From: a virus
Direction: 5' to 3' (one strand)
Virus record (IMG/VR): IMGVR_UViG_3300035670_000236
Location: 1-59,210 of that record
Length of the DNA stretch: 59,210 bases
Shown here: one piece after another, positions 44,165-51,676 of the stretch
How positions within the stretch are numbered: position 1 is the first letter of the stretch
How the letters are laid out: every line of letters begins with the position of its first letter
The notes under the pieces: generated by a model
The model's input: the letters and a program-made list of their open reading frames with translations, nothing else
What the model was told of the DNA's origin: nothing
Databases searched by the model: none
Program-made: the position numbers and the translations under genes

Positions 44165-44441
44165 AGGCGTTGTCCGGTCGAGTCTTAGAAGTCGGAATGC
44201 CTATGTTGGCAAGCATTTCTCTTGCCTCATTGAGTTCCGATTGTTCCGCAGCAGAATCACAAAGTCTAAGGTGATACATTGCCATAAGTTCTAAAGCATA
44301 ATTCAAGTCATCTTGACTAACCACTTGCATCCATTGTTTGATAGTCGATTTAGATGAAGTCAACAAAAAATTCAAGTTATCCAAATCTCTCTGTGAGAGA
44401 CCATCGTAGTCTTTACCGCTATTGGTAATCTTCGAATTCAT
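44163..44441 (-). CDS. Hypothetical protein
   Basis: 92 residues (MNSKITNSGKDYDGLSQRDL), helical with LNYALELMAMYHLRLCDSAA. Overlaps the upstream gene by 23 nt. Not recognised. Confidence 0.7.
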   Translation of the reverse strand: MNSKITNSGKDYDGLSQRDLDNLNFLLTSSKSTIKQWMQVVSQDDLNYALELMAMYHLRLCDSAAEQSELNEAREMLANIGIPTSKTRPDNA

Positions 44442-44604
44442 CAAAGTCCTCTTCCCTCATATTTTTTGGATCAAGAAAACGAAATTTCTTTTTCATCTTG
44501 TCCTTGTTTTTTCGGGTGACCTCTGGAGCCTTGGGCTTTTTTCGAGGGCGTTCTTCATCCTCATAGAATTCACGAAAACTGTTATACTTTTTAGTTTTAG
44601 CCAT
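44419..44604 (-). CDS. Small highly charged protein
   Basis: 61 residues (MAKTKKYNSFREFYEDEERP), with Lys/Arg-rich middle (KKPKAPEVTRKNKDKMKKKF) and acidic end. Probably disordered, maybe nucleic-acid or protein binding. Next to DUF6433-like and RNase H genes. Confidence 0.7.
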   Translation of the reverse strand: MAKTKKYNSFREFYEDEERPRKKPKAPEVTRKNKDKMKKKFRFLDPKNMREEDFDEFEDYQ

Positions 44605-44609
44605 GACTT

Positions 44610-45056
44610 TTACGCTTCTTTTTCTCCTAGAAAAACTTCTGGTAGTGCTTCCTCTACCAACTTCCTTGTGATGCCTTTATACTTCAATTTCTTATCTTTA
44701 ACTTGAAGAACCAACTCCGCTTCTTCTGGAGTTACTGCTTCAAGAATTTCGATAAAGATTTTTTCTTTCTTGATCTTGTTCAAATTAGATGACGGAAGCA
44801 AATATTCTAGTTTACGAATTTCTGCGGGAAGTCGATTCATACCCATATTCTCTGGCACTTCCATTTTATTGAACGGAGGTGAACCAGCAGGCAAATCAAA
44901 CTTTGCGTCTTTTCTAAAGACATACCACATCAAGACCTTTACCTCTTTGCGTAAATTTCCAATCTGTTTCAGAGCATCGGTGCGTTTAGCAGTCGGCAAC
45001 TCAGAGACATGCTGAAAAATTTCAGGTAGTGTCATTTTACTAATATCAATAGCCAT
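44610..45056 (-). CDS. DUF6433-like conserved phage protein
   Basis: 148 residues. LPEIFQHVSELPTAKRTDAL and LRKEVKVLMWYVFRKDAKFD are typical of a conserved protein next to RNase H in marine T4-like phages. Function unknown, likely replication-associated by context. Confidence 0.78.
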   Translation of the reverse strand: MAIDISKMTLPEIFQHVSELPTAKRTDALKQIGNLRKEVKVLMWYVFRKDAKFDLPAGSPPFNKMEVPENMGMNRLPAEIRKLEYLLPSSNLNKIKKEKIFIEILEAVTPEEAELVLQVKDKKLKYKGITRKLVEEALPEVFLGEKEA

Positions 45057-45058
45057 TG

Positions 45059-45925
45059 TTAAAATTCCTGTATGTGTTCCATCAGCATTTTCATACGATG
45101 TTTAATTAAATAGTCGAAAATCTTCTCTCTGCCATTTGTCTTGGCAGTCTTGTATGTATCCAGAATCTTTTGCTTGAATTCTTGAGGAATCTTACTCAAG
45201 TCAATCAGCATTTCATTCCTACGATAATTTCTAAGCATATTCTCATCGCAGAATGCTTCAGGTTCTTGATCCATCCAACTATTTAGTTTTTTCTCAGTTA
45301 CAGGTTTCTGCCGGCTTTCAGTAACAAAGCAATCATCACCGCTAAGAAAATTAGGAATCCCATCGCTTCTATCTCCCTTTATGATATGTTCTTTTAAGAA
45401 TTTATCAGGAGAATTGTTGCGAATAAACTTCTTTGCCATGGGGCTGTATTGATCAACATTGACAAACTTTTGCAATTGTTGAAAGTCTTTATCGCTTGAG
45501 AGAATCAGAATTTTCTCAGTATCAGCATTCTTCAGATAAACACCATACTCATGGCAAAGTGTGCCGATAACGTCATCGGCTTCAGTCTTCTCAACTTGAA
45601 TAACCTTGTAAGGAAAGTTCTCGCGAATTTCATCACGGACTTTATTCAGAGTTTCAAAAATTAGATTCCAGTCAAATGGGGATGCTTCGCGGTCCTTCTT
45701 ACGGGATGCTTTGTAATACGGAAAGATATCTCTGCGCCAATACTTTTTGTCGTCGGAACAGATAACCATTTCGCCATATTCATCCTTGAATTTGACGTTA
45801 TACATTCTCAGCGAATTGAGAACCATGTGACGAATCAGGTTTTCATCAATCTGATTTGCAGCATTGGAATTTACCTGCATCATCAGGTTTGCAATCATGA
45901 CCTGATTCAAGTCAACTAAAATCAT
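45059..45925 (-). CDS. rnh: RNase H / 5'-3' exonuclease, T4 rnh-like
   Basis: 288 residues, T4 RNase H size (305). FEN-type motifs: MILVDLNQVMIANLMMQ at the start, VICSDDKKYWRRDIFPYYKA, then EKTEADDVIGTLCHEYG and LILSSDKDFQQLQKF with the acidic metal cluster, and GDRSDGIPNFLSGDD. Removes RNA primers of Okazaki fragments. Promoter inside the upstream gene at 46108-46136. Confidence 0.93.
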   Translation of the reverse strand: MILVDLNQVMIANLMMQVNSNAANQIDENLIRHMVLNSLRMYNVKFKDEYGEMVICSDDKKYWRRDIFPYYKASRKKDREASPFDWNLIFETLNKVRDEIRENFPYKVIQVEKTEADDVIGTLCHEYGVYLKNADTEKILILSSDKDFQQLQKFVNVDQYSPMAKKFIRNNSPDKFLKEHIIKGDRSDGIPNFLSGDDCFVTESRQKPVTEKKLNSWMDQEPEAFCDENMLRNYRRNEMLIDLSKIPQEFKQKILDTYKTAKTNGREKIFDYLIKHRMKMLMEHIQEF

Positions 45926-46470
45926 GTTTTTTCTTCCTCATCCGCCCATTCGGCAGTTTTGTTTCGATAGTGTGCTGCTTCTTCGCCATATCGTTCATCA
46001 GCATGTTTCTCGCAAAGAGTTTGATGCCAACCCATGGTATAAGTCATACCAGGCGCGCCGCATTCTTCGCACGTTCTATGGCTCAATGCTTCTGCAAAAC
46101 TAATATAATTATACTGTCTTTCGGTTGCCCTGTCAACGTAGAATCGAAGTCCACCAAACTTTTCTTTCACTTGCACAGCCACCGGACAAGGATTTTCATC
46201 AAGTTCTTTCTGCGCCTTGTCAATATCCTCTTGGGTTACAAACTTGCCTTTCCAAAGTTCTTTACCAAAATTGTTGCGATAATATTCTAGACGATCTTTG
46301 GCGCGTCTATGTTCAGCAGACAGCATCCACGATAGAGCGTCAATAAGTTGATACCAACCATCGCCACAAGAGAAACCCCAACACATAAGAGTTTCTTTCA
46401 TGTTGCCATGCCTATCGCGGTAAAGTTCTGGATAATTGGCTACCAGTTTAGCGTCAAGTTCTTCGTTCAT
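45922..46470 (-). CDS. Conserved phage protein with zinc-finger-like C-terminus
   Basis: 182 residues. GFSCGDGWYQLIDALSWML and VQVKEKFGGLRFYVDRATER are conserved blocks seen in phage and some bacterial proteins. RTCEECGAPG...HQTLCEKHAD holds a C-x2-C/C-x2-H metal site. Promoter at 46498-46526. Confidence 0.8.
   Translation of the reverse strand: MNEELDAKLVANYPELYRDRHGNMKETLMCWGFSCGDGWYQLIDALSWMLSAEHRRAKDRLEYYRNNFGKELWKGKFVTQEDIDKAQKELDENPCPVAVQVKEKFGGLRFYVDRATERQYNYISFAEALSHRTCEECGAPGMTYTMGWHQTLCEKHADERYGEEAAHYRNKTAEWADEEEKT
46108..46136 (-). promoter_or_regulatory. Internal sigma70-type promoter before RNase H
   Basis: TTGACA - 17 nt - TATAAT, a full consensus match, lying inside the 182-aa gene. 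Confidence 0.75.
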
Positions 46471-46497
46471 ACCAATCCTTAGTTAATCTATAGAGTA

Positions 46498-46526
46498 ATT
46501 ATATCAACAAAATTAATCGTTGTCAA
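46498..46526 (-). promoter_or_regulatory. Sigma70-type promoter
   Basis: TTGACA - 17 nt - TATAAT; the -35 box is formed by the last codons of the upstream gene. Confidence 0.82.
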
Positions 46527-46983
46527 CATACTCTCGATATTCGGTGGTAGGTGTGTATGGAAAAGTTACTGACACTCTACTTTCTCTTCCGGTAAAATAC
46601 GACTTGTGTTTATCCCCGTTTTCATCTACATACCAGTCATAAAAAACAATACCATTGATATCATATGCACCTTCGTTATCTTTGAACACATGACCACATC
46701 GCTTGTTCTGCCAAAGCGGTCCGCCATTCTGTTCTGCAACATTGACCCATTCCCAATCTTCGCCAGTCAATGGCACGATAGGTTCGAAAGAAGCAAGTTT
46801 CTTAAAAAGATTAATTGCATAGGGCGCACTAGAGCCAGAGTGTCCTTCTCCATCAAACACTTCAAGCAACTTCAATACATGATCACAAATCATTTCTTGC
46901 ATTTCATCATTGAAGTTTCCATTTTCGTCAGTCCAACCGGCTGCACGAAATTCTTCTTTAGCGTGACGTTCATAGTTATTCAT
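46513..46983 (-). CDS. Conserved phage protein
   Basis: 156 residues from the ATG at 46983 (MNNYERHAKEEFRAAGWTDE). EGHSGSSAPYAINLFKKLAS and FEPIVPLTGEDWEWVNV are conserved phage blocks. Soluble alpha/beta; function unknown. Confidence 0.8.
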   Translation of the reverse strand: MNNYERHAKEEFRAAGWTDENGNFNDEMQEMICDHVLKLLEVFDGEGHSGSSAPYAINLFKKLASFEPIVPLTGEDWEWVNVAEQNGGPLWQNKRCGHVFKDNEGAYDINGIVFYDWYVDENGDKHKSYFTGRESRVSVTFPYTPTTEYREYVDND

Positions 46984-47332
46984 TGTATTCTCCTTTTTCA
47001 TTCTTTAGTGCTGGCTTGCGGCGCAGCAGTCTAGAAATTTTCCATCCTAATTGTGAGTGTGCGTGACGAATTCCAAATGTAATGCGAAACCAAGGTAAAA
47101 CTGCACCAACATAGATTCCATCAAAACTGATTCCTGCATCTAAACCAAATGAAAAATGTTCCATTGTCCATACATGAAGAAACAACCAATGTAATGACCA
47201 AGCGTTTGCATTGTATTCATCACCCCTGCGATATTCAAATCTAGGAACTAATGGACATGCATCATTACACCAAAGTTTGTGTAGCGGATAATGTTCCCAC
47301 CAATATTTTTCACGATAAGCAACTTCACTCAT
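46976..47332 (-). CDS. Hypothetical aromatic-rich protein
   Basis: 118 residues from the ATG at 47332 (MSEVAYREKYWWEHYPLHKL). Trp/His/Phe-rich, with a membrane-like or buried middle (GISFDGIYVGAVLPWFRITF) and a basic end. Not recognised. Confidence 0.7.
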   Translation of the reverse strand: MSEVAYREKYWWEHYPLHKLWCNDACPLVPRFEYRRGDEYNANAWSLHWLFLHVWTMEHFSFGLDAGISFDGIYVGAVLPWFRITFGIRHAHSQLGWKISRLLRRKPALKNEKGEYNE

Positions 47333-47913
47333 GGCGCAACCCATCCTCTTTCTTTATACTTCTCAACTCTGGCAAATTTAACATCACCTCTATAGTTAGG
47401 ATTCATAACAATTTTCTTTTCGCGAATAGATTCGAATTGTTTGCGTGAAATATAGAATTTCCTTTCACTCAACTTGTAGTAAGGCATACAATGAATGAAG
47501 TCAAAATGAGTTCTTGCGACTTCAGCAGTAGCCCTAGTAATCACTTGAATACCATTCTCAAAAGTAACAGCATTTTCAGTAATCACTTTACCACCAGTTG
47601 TTTCGAATTCACGGTAGTTAGGATTAGCATCAGCAATCACCCGTCTAACAGGACCGTCACTCTTAATCATTACATCAAACTCTTTAATTGCTTCTTCATT
47701 CTCAAGATACACATCCCAATCGTTAGGTTGCTTAGAATGAAAAATAGATGAAACGCATCCACCAGTAATAGTTCCAGCAGTAAGAATAAGATTCTGTAGA
47801 TTGCGCGGCATCATACCTAGCAGTCCACCAAAGTCACTATAAATCTTTTCCTTTACGGAAATGATGCTTGCAATTTCAAGTTCAGAGAAATTATCTCTAG
47901 CAAGGGTAGTCAT
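47329..47913 (-). CDS. Nucleotidyltransferase-like phage protein
   Basis: 194 residues. TAGTITGGCVSSIFHSKQPN followed by DWDVYLENE gives a GG...D-x-D site like polymerase-beta-type nucleotidyltransferases, known from conserved phage proteins. Substrate unknown; a tRNA link would be speculation. Confidence 0.72.
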   Translation of the reverse strand: MTTLARDNFSELEIASIISVKEKIYSDFGGLLGMMPRNLQNLILTAGTITGGCVSSIFHSKQPNDWDVYLENEEAIKEFDVMIKSDGPVRRVIADANPNYREFETTGGKVITENAVTFENGIQVITRATAEVARTHFDFIHCMPYYKLSERKFYISRKQFESIREKKIVMNPNYRGDVKFARVEKYKERGWVAP

Positions 47914-48134
47914 AGTTTATTTCCTAATTGATCAGTTTCACATGCCCAATGAACAACGCACCAATCTTCGATGCATCGTTCGCGTGTTGCAATATCACCT
48001 TTTCCTGCTTCAATCATTTTTGTGAACCAGTAGGTGTAATATGATTTGATGATTTGATCTTCAGACCATGTTTCTTGCACATGTTGATCAAACTCACCAG
48101 GAAAAACAATAGTCCAATACTTCACGAAAACCAC
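47910..48134 (-). CDS. Small conserved-looking protein
   Basis: 74 residues (MVFVKYWTIVFPGEFDQHVQ), Trp-rich with CIEDWCVVHWACETDQLG. Overlaps both neighbours. Not recognised. Confidence 0.7.
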   Translation of the reverse strand: MVFVKYWTIVFPGEFDQHVQETWSEDQIIKSYYTYWFTKMIEAGKGDIATRERCIEDWCVVHWACETDQLGNKL

Positions 48135-48502
48135 CTAGAACAAAAAGCATAACCATCTTCATCATCCCAATCGTATTCGGGATTGAACCATGGTCGCTTA
48201 TCAATTTTTCCTTGTTCGTTGTGTTGAAGATTCTTGCGCCCATCTTCACGCACATAACCAGGCGCTTTGTGTGTTTCAATAAAATTGACAAACCAATCAT
48301 AGTCTATTCGTTCGCCATACTCATCCATGATGATTTGGTTTTTGAGAAATTCTTTCCATGCACGCCAAGACACCAATCGCTCTTCACGATAGCCTTGAAA
48401 TGAGAATGCCCAACCGTATGACGATTTTCCGATATGATATTCTTCATCATAGCGATTGCAACATTCACACAGATTCTTCGCAACATAATAATTGGTGCCC
48501 AT
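48122..48502 (-). CDS. Conserved phage protein (MGTNYY...CECC)
   Basis: 126 residues from the ATG at 48502. MGTNYYVAKNLCECCNRYDE and HIGKSSYGWAFSFQGYREE are a familiar phage family with a zinc-like C-x-C-C site and HIGKSS motif. Start overlaps the upstream stop (TGATG). Confidence 0.83.
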   Translation of the reverse strand: MGTNYYVAKNLCECCNRYDEEYHIGKSSYGWAFSFQGYREERLVSWRAWKEFLKNQIIMDEYGERIDYDWFVNFIETHKAPGYVREDGRKNLQHNEQGKIDKRPWFNPEYDWDDEDGYAFCSRWFS

Positions 48503-49635
48503 CACAAGACCCTTACAATAACGGTATCTTCATTCAATCGACCGGTGGCGGCAGATTCTTTCGTAGTCAACTCTGTCATCAACTTACGCAGAACAACTTT
48601 ACCACCACTCAAAACATTCTTAATAGTCACTTCTGGTTTGCGTAGTCGCTTACTGATTGAAGTGGCTTCTTCAAAGTTTTGTAGTGTAGTGCCTTTAACA
48701 GTCAGACCCTTTGCATTGTTCGCATTGTAAACGGACAATGTGCGAGTCTTTGTATTGAATGTCCAGACTTGTAGCGCACCAATCATCTTTTCTGGATTGG
48801 TACTTACAATGCCAAGTTCGGCAAACTCTTTCATGTATTTTACTTTTGATACAAGCACACTTGCAGGCTTTTCTTTAACCTTGCGCTTCTTACGAATAGG
48901 CTTGTTTTCTACACTCAGTTTGTTTGCACCAAGAACGATTGAATCCAAGAAATCCTTGAATCTCTTAAGTTCAGGTTTTGTGAAATTCGAATACCCTTCG
49001 ACCAACTGTTCGTCAGCGCCAGCGATTGCATCGCGAATTTCTTCAGACACACTAACGTAGTAATCACACACTTTCTTTGCGACAACGGAAGACATACTGC
49101 GAGACTTTAGATAGTTCTCCATGTCAATATTTGTCTTACACTTATTCGTCACAAAGTCATCGACCATACCTTCAAGTTCAGCAATCTCTTCACTCGCCTT
49201 TTCGCGAATTCGATCTTGAATAGAAACAACAACCGTAGGTGTTGCCGCATTTTCTTTTTCTTTTTTCTCGGTGTAATTTTGCTTTGCTTTAGATAGCAAT
49301 GCTTTGAATTGTTCTACGAATCGATTGCGAACATTTTCATCAGGCGTATATCCTAGGCACATCATTCGTGCTAGTTTGCCTGTGGTTGCATTCATTTCAG
49401 AATCAGTCAGGGAGCGAATCAAAGCAATTTCATCTTTGCTTCGACCAACGCTTTGCATGTATTCTAAAAGAAATTGTTTTGCTTGTTTAGTGTCGGTGAA
49501 ATAACTGTACCAGTTTAATGCTGCGGATAGCGCACTACGCTTTTGTTCTTCCGACATAGAATCTTGGCTGGACCAAGAAGGCTCTTGACCCAACCACTTC
49601 TCTTCACCACCGGTCGAAATTTTCGACAGTTTCAT
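48502..49635 (-). CDS. Conserved hypothetical protein, 377 aa
   Basis: Soluble protein with helical N-terminal two thirds (ALNWYSYFTDTKQAKQFLLE) and a Lys-rich hinge (PIRKKRKVKEKPASVL) before a beta-rich C-terminal domain (ALQVWTFNTKTRTLSVYNAN). I recall similar proteins in marine T4-like phages but no function. Confidence 0.75.
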   Translation of the reverse strand: MKLSKISTGGEEKWLGQEPSWSSQDSMSEEQKRSALSAALNWYSYFTDTKQAKQFLLEYMQSVGRSKDEIALIRSLTDSEMNATTGKLARMMCLGYTPDENVRNRFVEQFKALLSKAKQNYTEKKEKENAATPTVVVSIQDRIREKASEEIAELEGMVDDFVTNKCKTNIDMENYLKSRSMSSVVAKKVCDYYVSVSEEIRDAIAGADEQLVEGYSNFTKPELKRFKDFLDSIVLGANKLSVENKPIRKKRKVKEKPASVLVSKVKYMKEFAELGIVSTNPEKMIGALQVWTFNTKTRTLSVYNANNAKGLTVKGTTLQNFEEATSISKRLRKPEVTIKNVLSGGKVVLRKLMTELTTKESAATGRLNEDTVIVRVL

Positions 49636-49638
49636 TTT

Positions 49639-49974
49639 TTATCCTATAGTAAATTCGATCTTCCGAATAGAGTCATAGCGAAAGGAACGCCATTCATTCT
49701 TTTCCAAGTCAACTACAGAAAGTGTATCGTCATTAGATGCACGAACACGTTCAGTTTTCTTTTCATAAGAAGGCATGTGTTCTTCACGCAATGAACATTT
49801 CATAACACGCATTGTACCATCTTTCTTTTGGAAAGTCAATGTCGCGGTTTCGTTCTTTAGAACACCCCTCAGAAATTCTCGGAATTGCTTTTGCTCTTTG
49901 GCGCTAGCCTTTGCATAATAACAATCGTCTTTAGAAATCATTGTATTGATCATATCTTTATCCTCTTGGTTCAT
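49639..49974 (-). CDS. DUF2693/WYL-like small protein
   Basis: 111 residues. FLRGVLKNETATLTFQKKDG followed by MRVMKCSL and VVDLEKNEWRSFRYDSI is the SH3-like DUF2693 pattern widespread in T4-like phages. Function unknown. Confidence 0.8.
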   Translation of the reverse strand: MNQEDKDMINTMISKDDCYYAKASAKEQKQFREFLRGVLKNETATLTFQKKDGTMRVMKCSLREEHMPSYEKKTERVRASNDDTLSVVDLEKNEWRSFRYDSIRKIEFTIG

Positions 49975-49975
49975 G

Positions 49976-50353
49976 TTAATTTTTCACCTTTATAAAATCT
50001 CCAGGATCATAATTCAGATTTTCAGAGAAAATCTTGCCCTTATATTCGTAAGTCACTTGGTAGCCGGTTACAACATTCATAATTTGTTCTTCATGAATGA
50101 ACCTGCATTGTACCATATTATTAGGAATAACCTTAATAATATTTTCGTGCCTATCTATATGTATTCGCTCAGTTACTTTTTCACACACTCGCCTTGTTGT
50201 AAGTCTAGGCATATGGTCAATGATCATTGTCTTCGACAAGACCTTTGCCATATACTCTTCGGAATCATTTGACGATCCATCCTTGACCAAAGTAACTTCA
50301 GCACATGCGGAAGTCGCTACAAAAAGTAGCGCATAACAAATTGTGGTTTTCAT
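49976..50353 (-). CDS. Exported protein A
   Basis: 125 residues with signal peptide MKTTICYALLFVATSACA. The end, VTGYQVTYEYKGKIFSENLN, matches the end of the neighbouring glycine-zipper protein (ITGYNVTIEYDGELRTVRLA), so the two are distant paralogues. Envelope location expected. Confidence 0.75.
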   Translation of the reverse strand: MKTTICYALLFVATSACAEVTLVKDGSSNDSEEYMAKVLSKTMIIDHMPRLTTRRVCEKVTERIHIDRHENIIKVIPNNMVQCRFIHEEQIMNVVTGYQVTYEYKGKIFSENLNYDPGDFIKVKN

Positions 50354-50814
50354 TCTAGGACATATACTCGCTTAACAACTTTAACGGATACTCTAGTTCC
50401 AGGATCACGCGCAAGGCGAACGGTACGCAACTCACCGTCATATTCAATCGTTACATTATAACCAGTAATTCGATTGTAATATTCTCTATCGTGATATGTA
50501 GTGCATTGTTCTCTAGGTTCAGTCACATGGTCACCAATCACAGCGCCAGCAATTGCACCTACAACAGTTCCGGCGTCCTTGTCTTTTGCCATACCGCGAC
50601 CAACTGCACCGCCGACAATTGCGCCGACTACAGGACCGCTGTTACTTTGTCTCTCTATCGTAGTGCATGTGGTTCGAGGAACCGTTCGATATGCTGAATT
50701 TGTAATAGGTTCAACACTTAGAACCCTAGCATAGCCATGCGTAACAATTTCTTGTGCCGATGCACTCATTGCAAAACTTGCAACAACTGCACCAATTAGC
50801 ATTTTCATTTTCAT
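50350..50814 (-). CDS. Glycine-zipper 2TM-domain exported protein
   Basis: 154 residues. Signal peptide (AVVASFAMSASAQEI), then a glycine zipper VVGAIVGGAVGRGMAKDKDA and TVVGAIAGAVIGDHV as in SlyB/17-kDa antigen proteins, but without a lipobox Cys. Likely inserts in or bridges host membranes. Overlaps exported protein A by 4 nt. Confidence 0.83.
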   Translation of the reverse strand: MKMKMLIGAVVASFAMSASAQEIVTHGYARVLSVEPITNSAYRTVPRTTCTTIERQSNSGPVVGAIVGGAVGRGMAKDKDAGTVVGAIAGAVIGDHVTEPREQCTTYHDREYYNRITGYNVTIEYDGELRTVRLARDPGTRVSVKVVKRVYVLE

Positions 50815-51071
50815 GCCTCTTTCGCTTTACTCATAAAGGAACGAATCAAATAAATGAACCAAGCAACAGAAAGAATTTGAGTAAATCCAATCTCAACTAC
50901 TGGTCCGAACAGCACCGTTACCGCAGTCAATGTAATCCATGATGCAATCAAATACCATGCAATCATGAATACAGTAATCAGCCCAAGAAACCATATTGCA
51001 GCCGCTTGTGCATCCTGCGGGTTCATGCCTTTAACGGCATCTTTCAAAATTTTCTTTGCGTCAGTATCCAT
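50811..51071 (-). CDS. Inner-membrane protein (86 aa)
   Basis: From the ATG at 51071 (MDTDAKKILKDAVKGMNPQD), GGAGAATGTT upstream. Two or three hydrophobic segments (IWFLGLITVFMIAWYLIASW). Part of the envelope gene set with the two exported proteins. Promoter with palindrome at 51090-51124. Confidence 0.75.
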   Translation of the reverse strand: MDTDAKKILKDAVKGMNPQDAQAAAIWFLGLITVFMIAWYLIASWITLTAVTVLFGPVVEIGFTQILSVAWFIYLIRSFMSKAKEA

Positions 51072-51089
51072 AACATTCTCCATTCATAC

Positions 51090-51124
51090 GTTACTATAGT
51101 AACATATTTAGAGAGCCGTGTCAA
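51090..51124 (-). promoter_or_regulatory. Sigma70-type promoter with 14-bp palindrome over the -10
   Basis: TTGACA - 17 nt - TACTAT; the -10 lies inside the perfect palindrome GTTACTATAGTAAC (51090-51103), which could be an operator. Confidence 0.65.
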
Positions 51125-51125
51125 G

Positions 51126-51437
51126 TCAAAAAGTATTCAAGGAAGGTTCCCATGCCGCGATCAATTCACGCTCACGTTGGTGTGCAGGTTTTCTGCCGCG
51201 AACAACTTCAACAACTTCATACTGCCATTCACAATCGGCTAAGTCACGAATTGCTTGGCAAAATGACCAATCTTTAGTTTCGCGCATTGCACGGCTTACA
51301 TGCTTTTGCCAGCGAATCTTAACGGATTTGAGATACGCTTGACCGAGTGCAACAGTCAGTCCGATGTAAGTATCGCCTGTGTCTACGCAAGTCACTTGGT
51401 AGATCACATGGTTTCTGTCAGAACGTTTCTTTCTCAT
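51126..51437 (-). CDS. GIY-YIG family nuclease
   Basis: 103 residues from the only sensible ATG at 51437 (MRKKRSDRNHVIYQVTCVDT). VIYQVTC and DTYIGLTV form a GIY-YIG-like core and KIRWQKHVSRAMRE supplies the Arg/His site; the terminal Glu motif is RERELIAAWEPSL. A free-standing nuclease, maybe homing-like or host-DNA directed. The -10 box ends only 10 nt before the start codon, so the mRNA is nearly leaderless. Confidence 0.78.
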   Translation of the reverse strand: MRKKRSDRNHVIYQVTCVDTGDTYIGLTVALGQAYLKSVKIRWQKHVSRAMRETKDWSFCQAIRDLADCEWQYEVVEVVRGRKPAHQRERELIAAWEPSLNTF

Positions 51438-51446
51438 ATATGCATA

Positions 51447-51474
51447 GTATACCACAACTGTAGGCTTTGTCAAG
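51447..51474 (-). promoter_or_regulatory. Sigma70-type promoter of the repeated cassette
   Basis: TTGACA - 16 nt - TATACT, with CCC, A-tract and TTGTTTTTGTGCAA hairpin upstream and a degenerate GTTAGCACTTACTTAC element near 51533. Confidence 0.85.
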
Positions 51475-51568
51475 GGTTTTTTTCGGCTTGTTGCACAAAA
51501 ACAACGCCGTAAACCCTTGATTTTTCAATAAGTTAGCACTTACTTACTTTTTAGATTGCCGATTTTCC

Positions 51569-51575
51569 CTAAATA
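51569..51575 (+). promoter_or_regulatory. Candidate late promoter CTAAATA for the plus-strand block
   Basis: CTAAATA about 100 nt before the Asn/Thr-rich gene. A tiny frame MKLFNY with a TTGGAG ribosome site (51604-51624) lies in the leader. Confidence 0.5.
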
Positions 51576-51676
51576 AGTAGAACCTAACCCCATTGGAGTA
51601 AAAATGAAACTATTTAATTACTGATTGATAATGATGATTACGGCAGAAAAACAAATAAACAAAAGAGAGGAAATAA

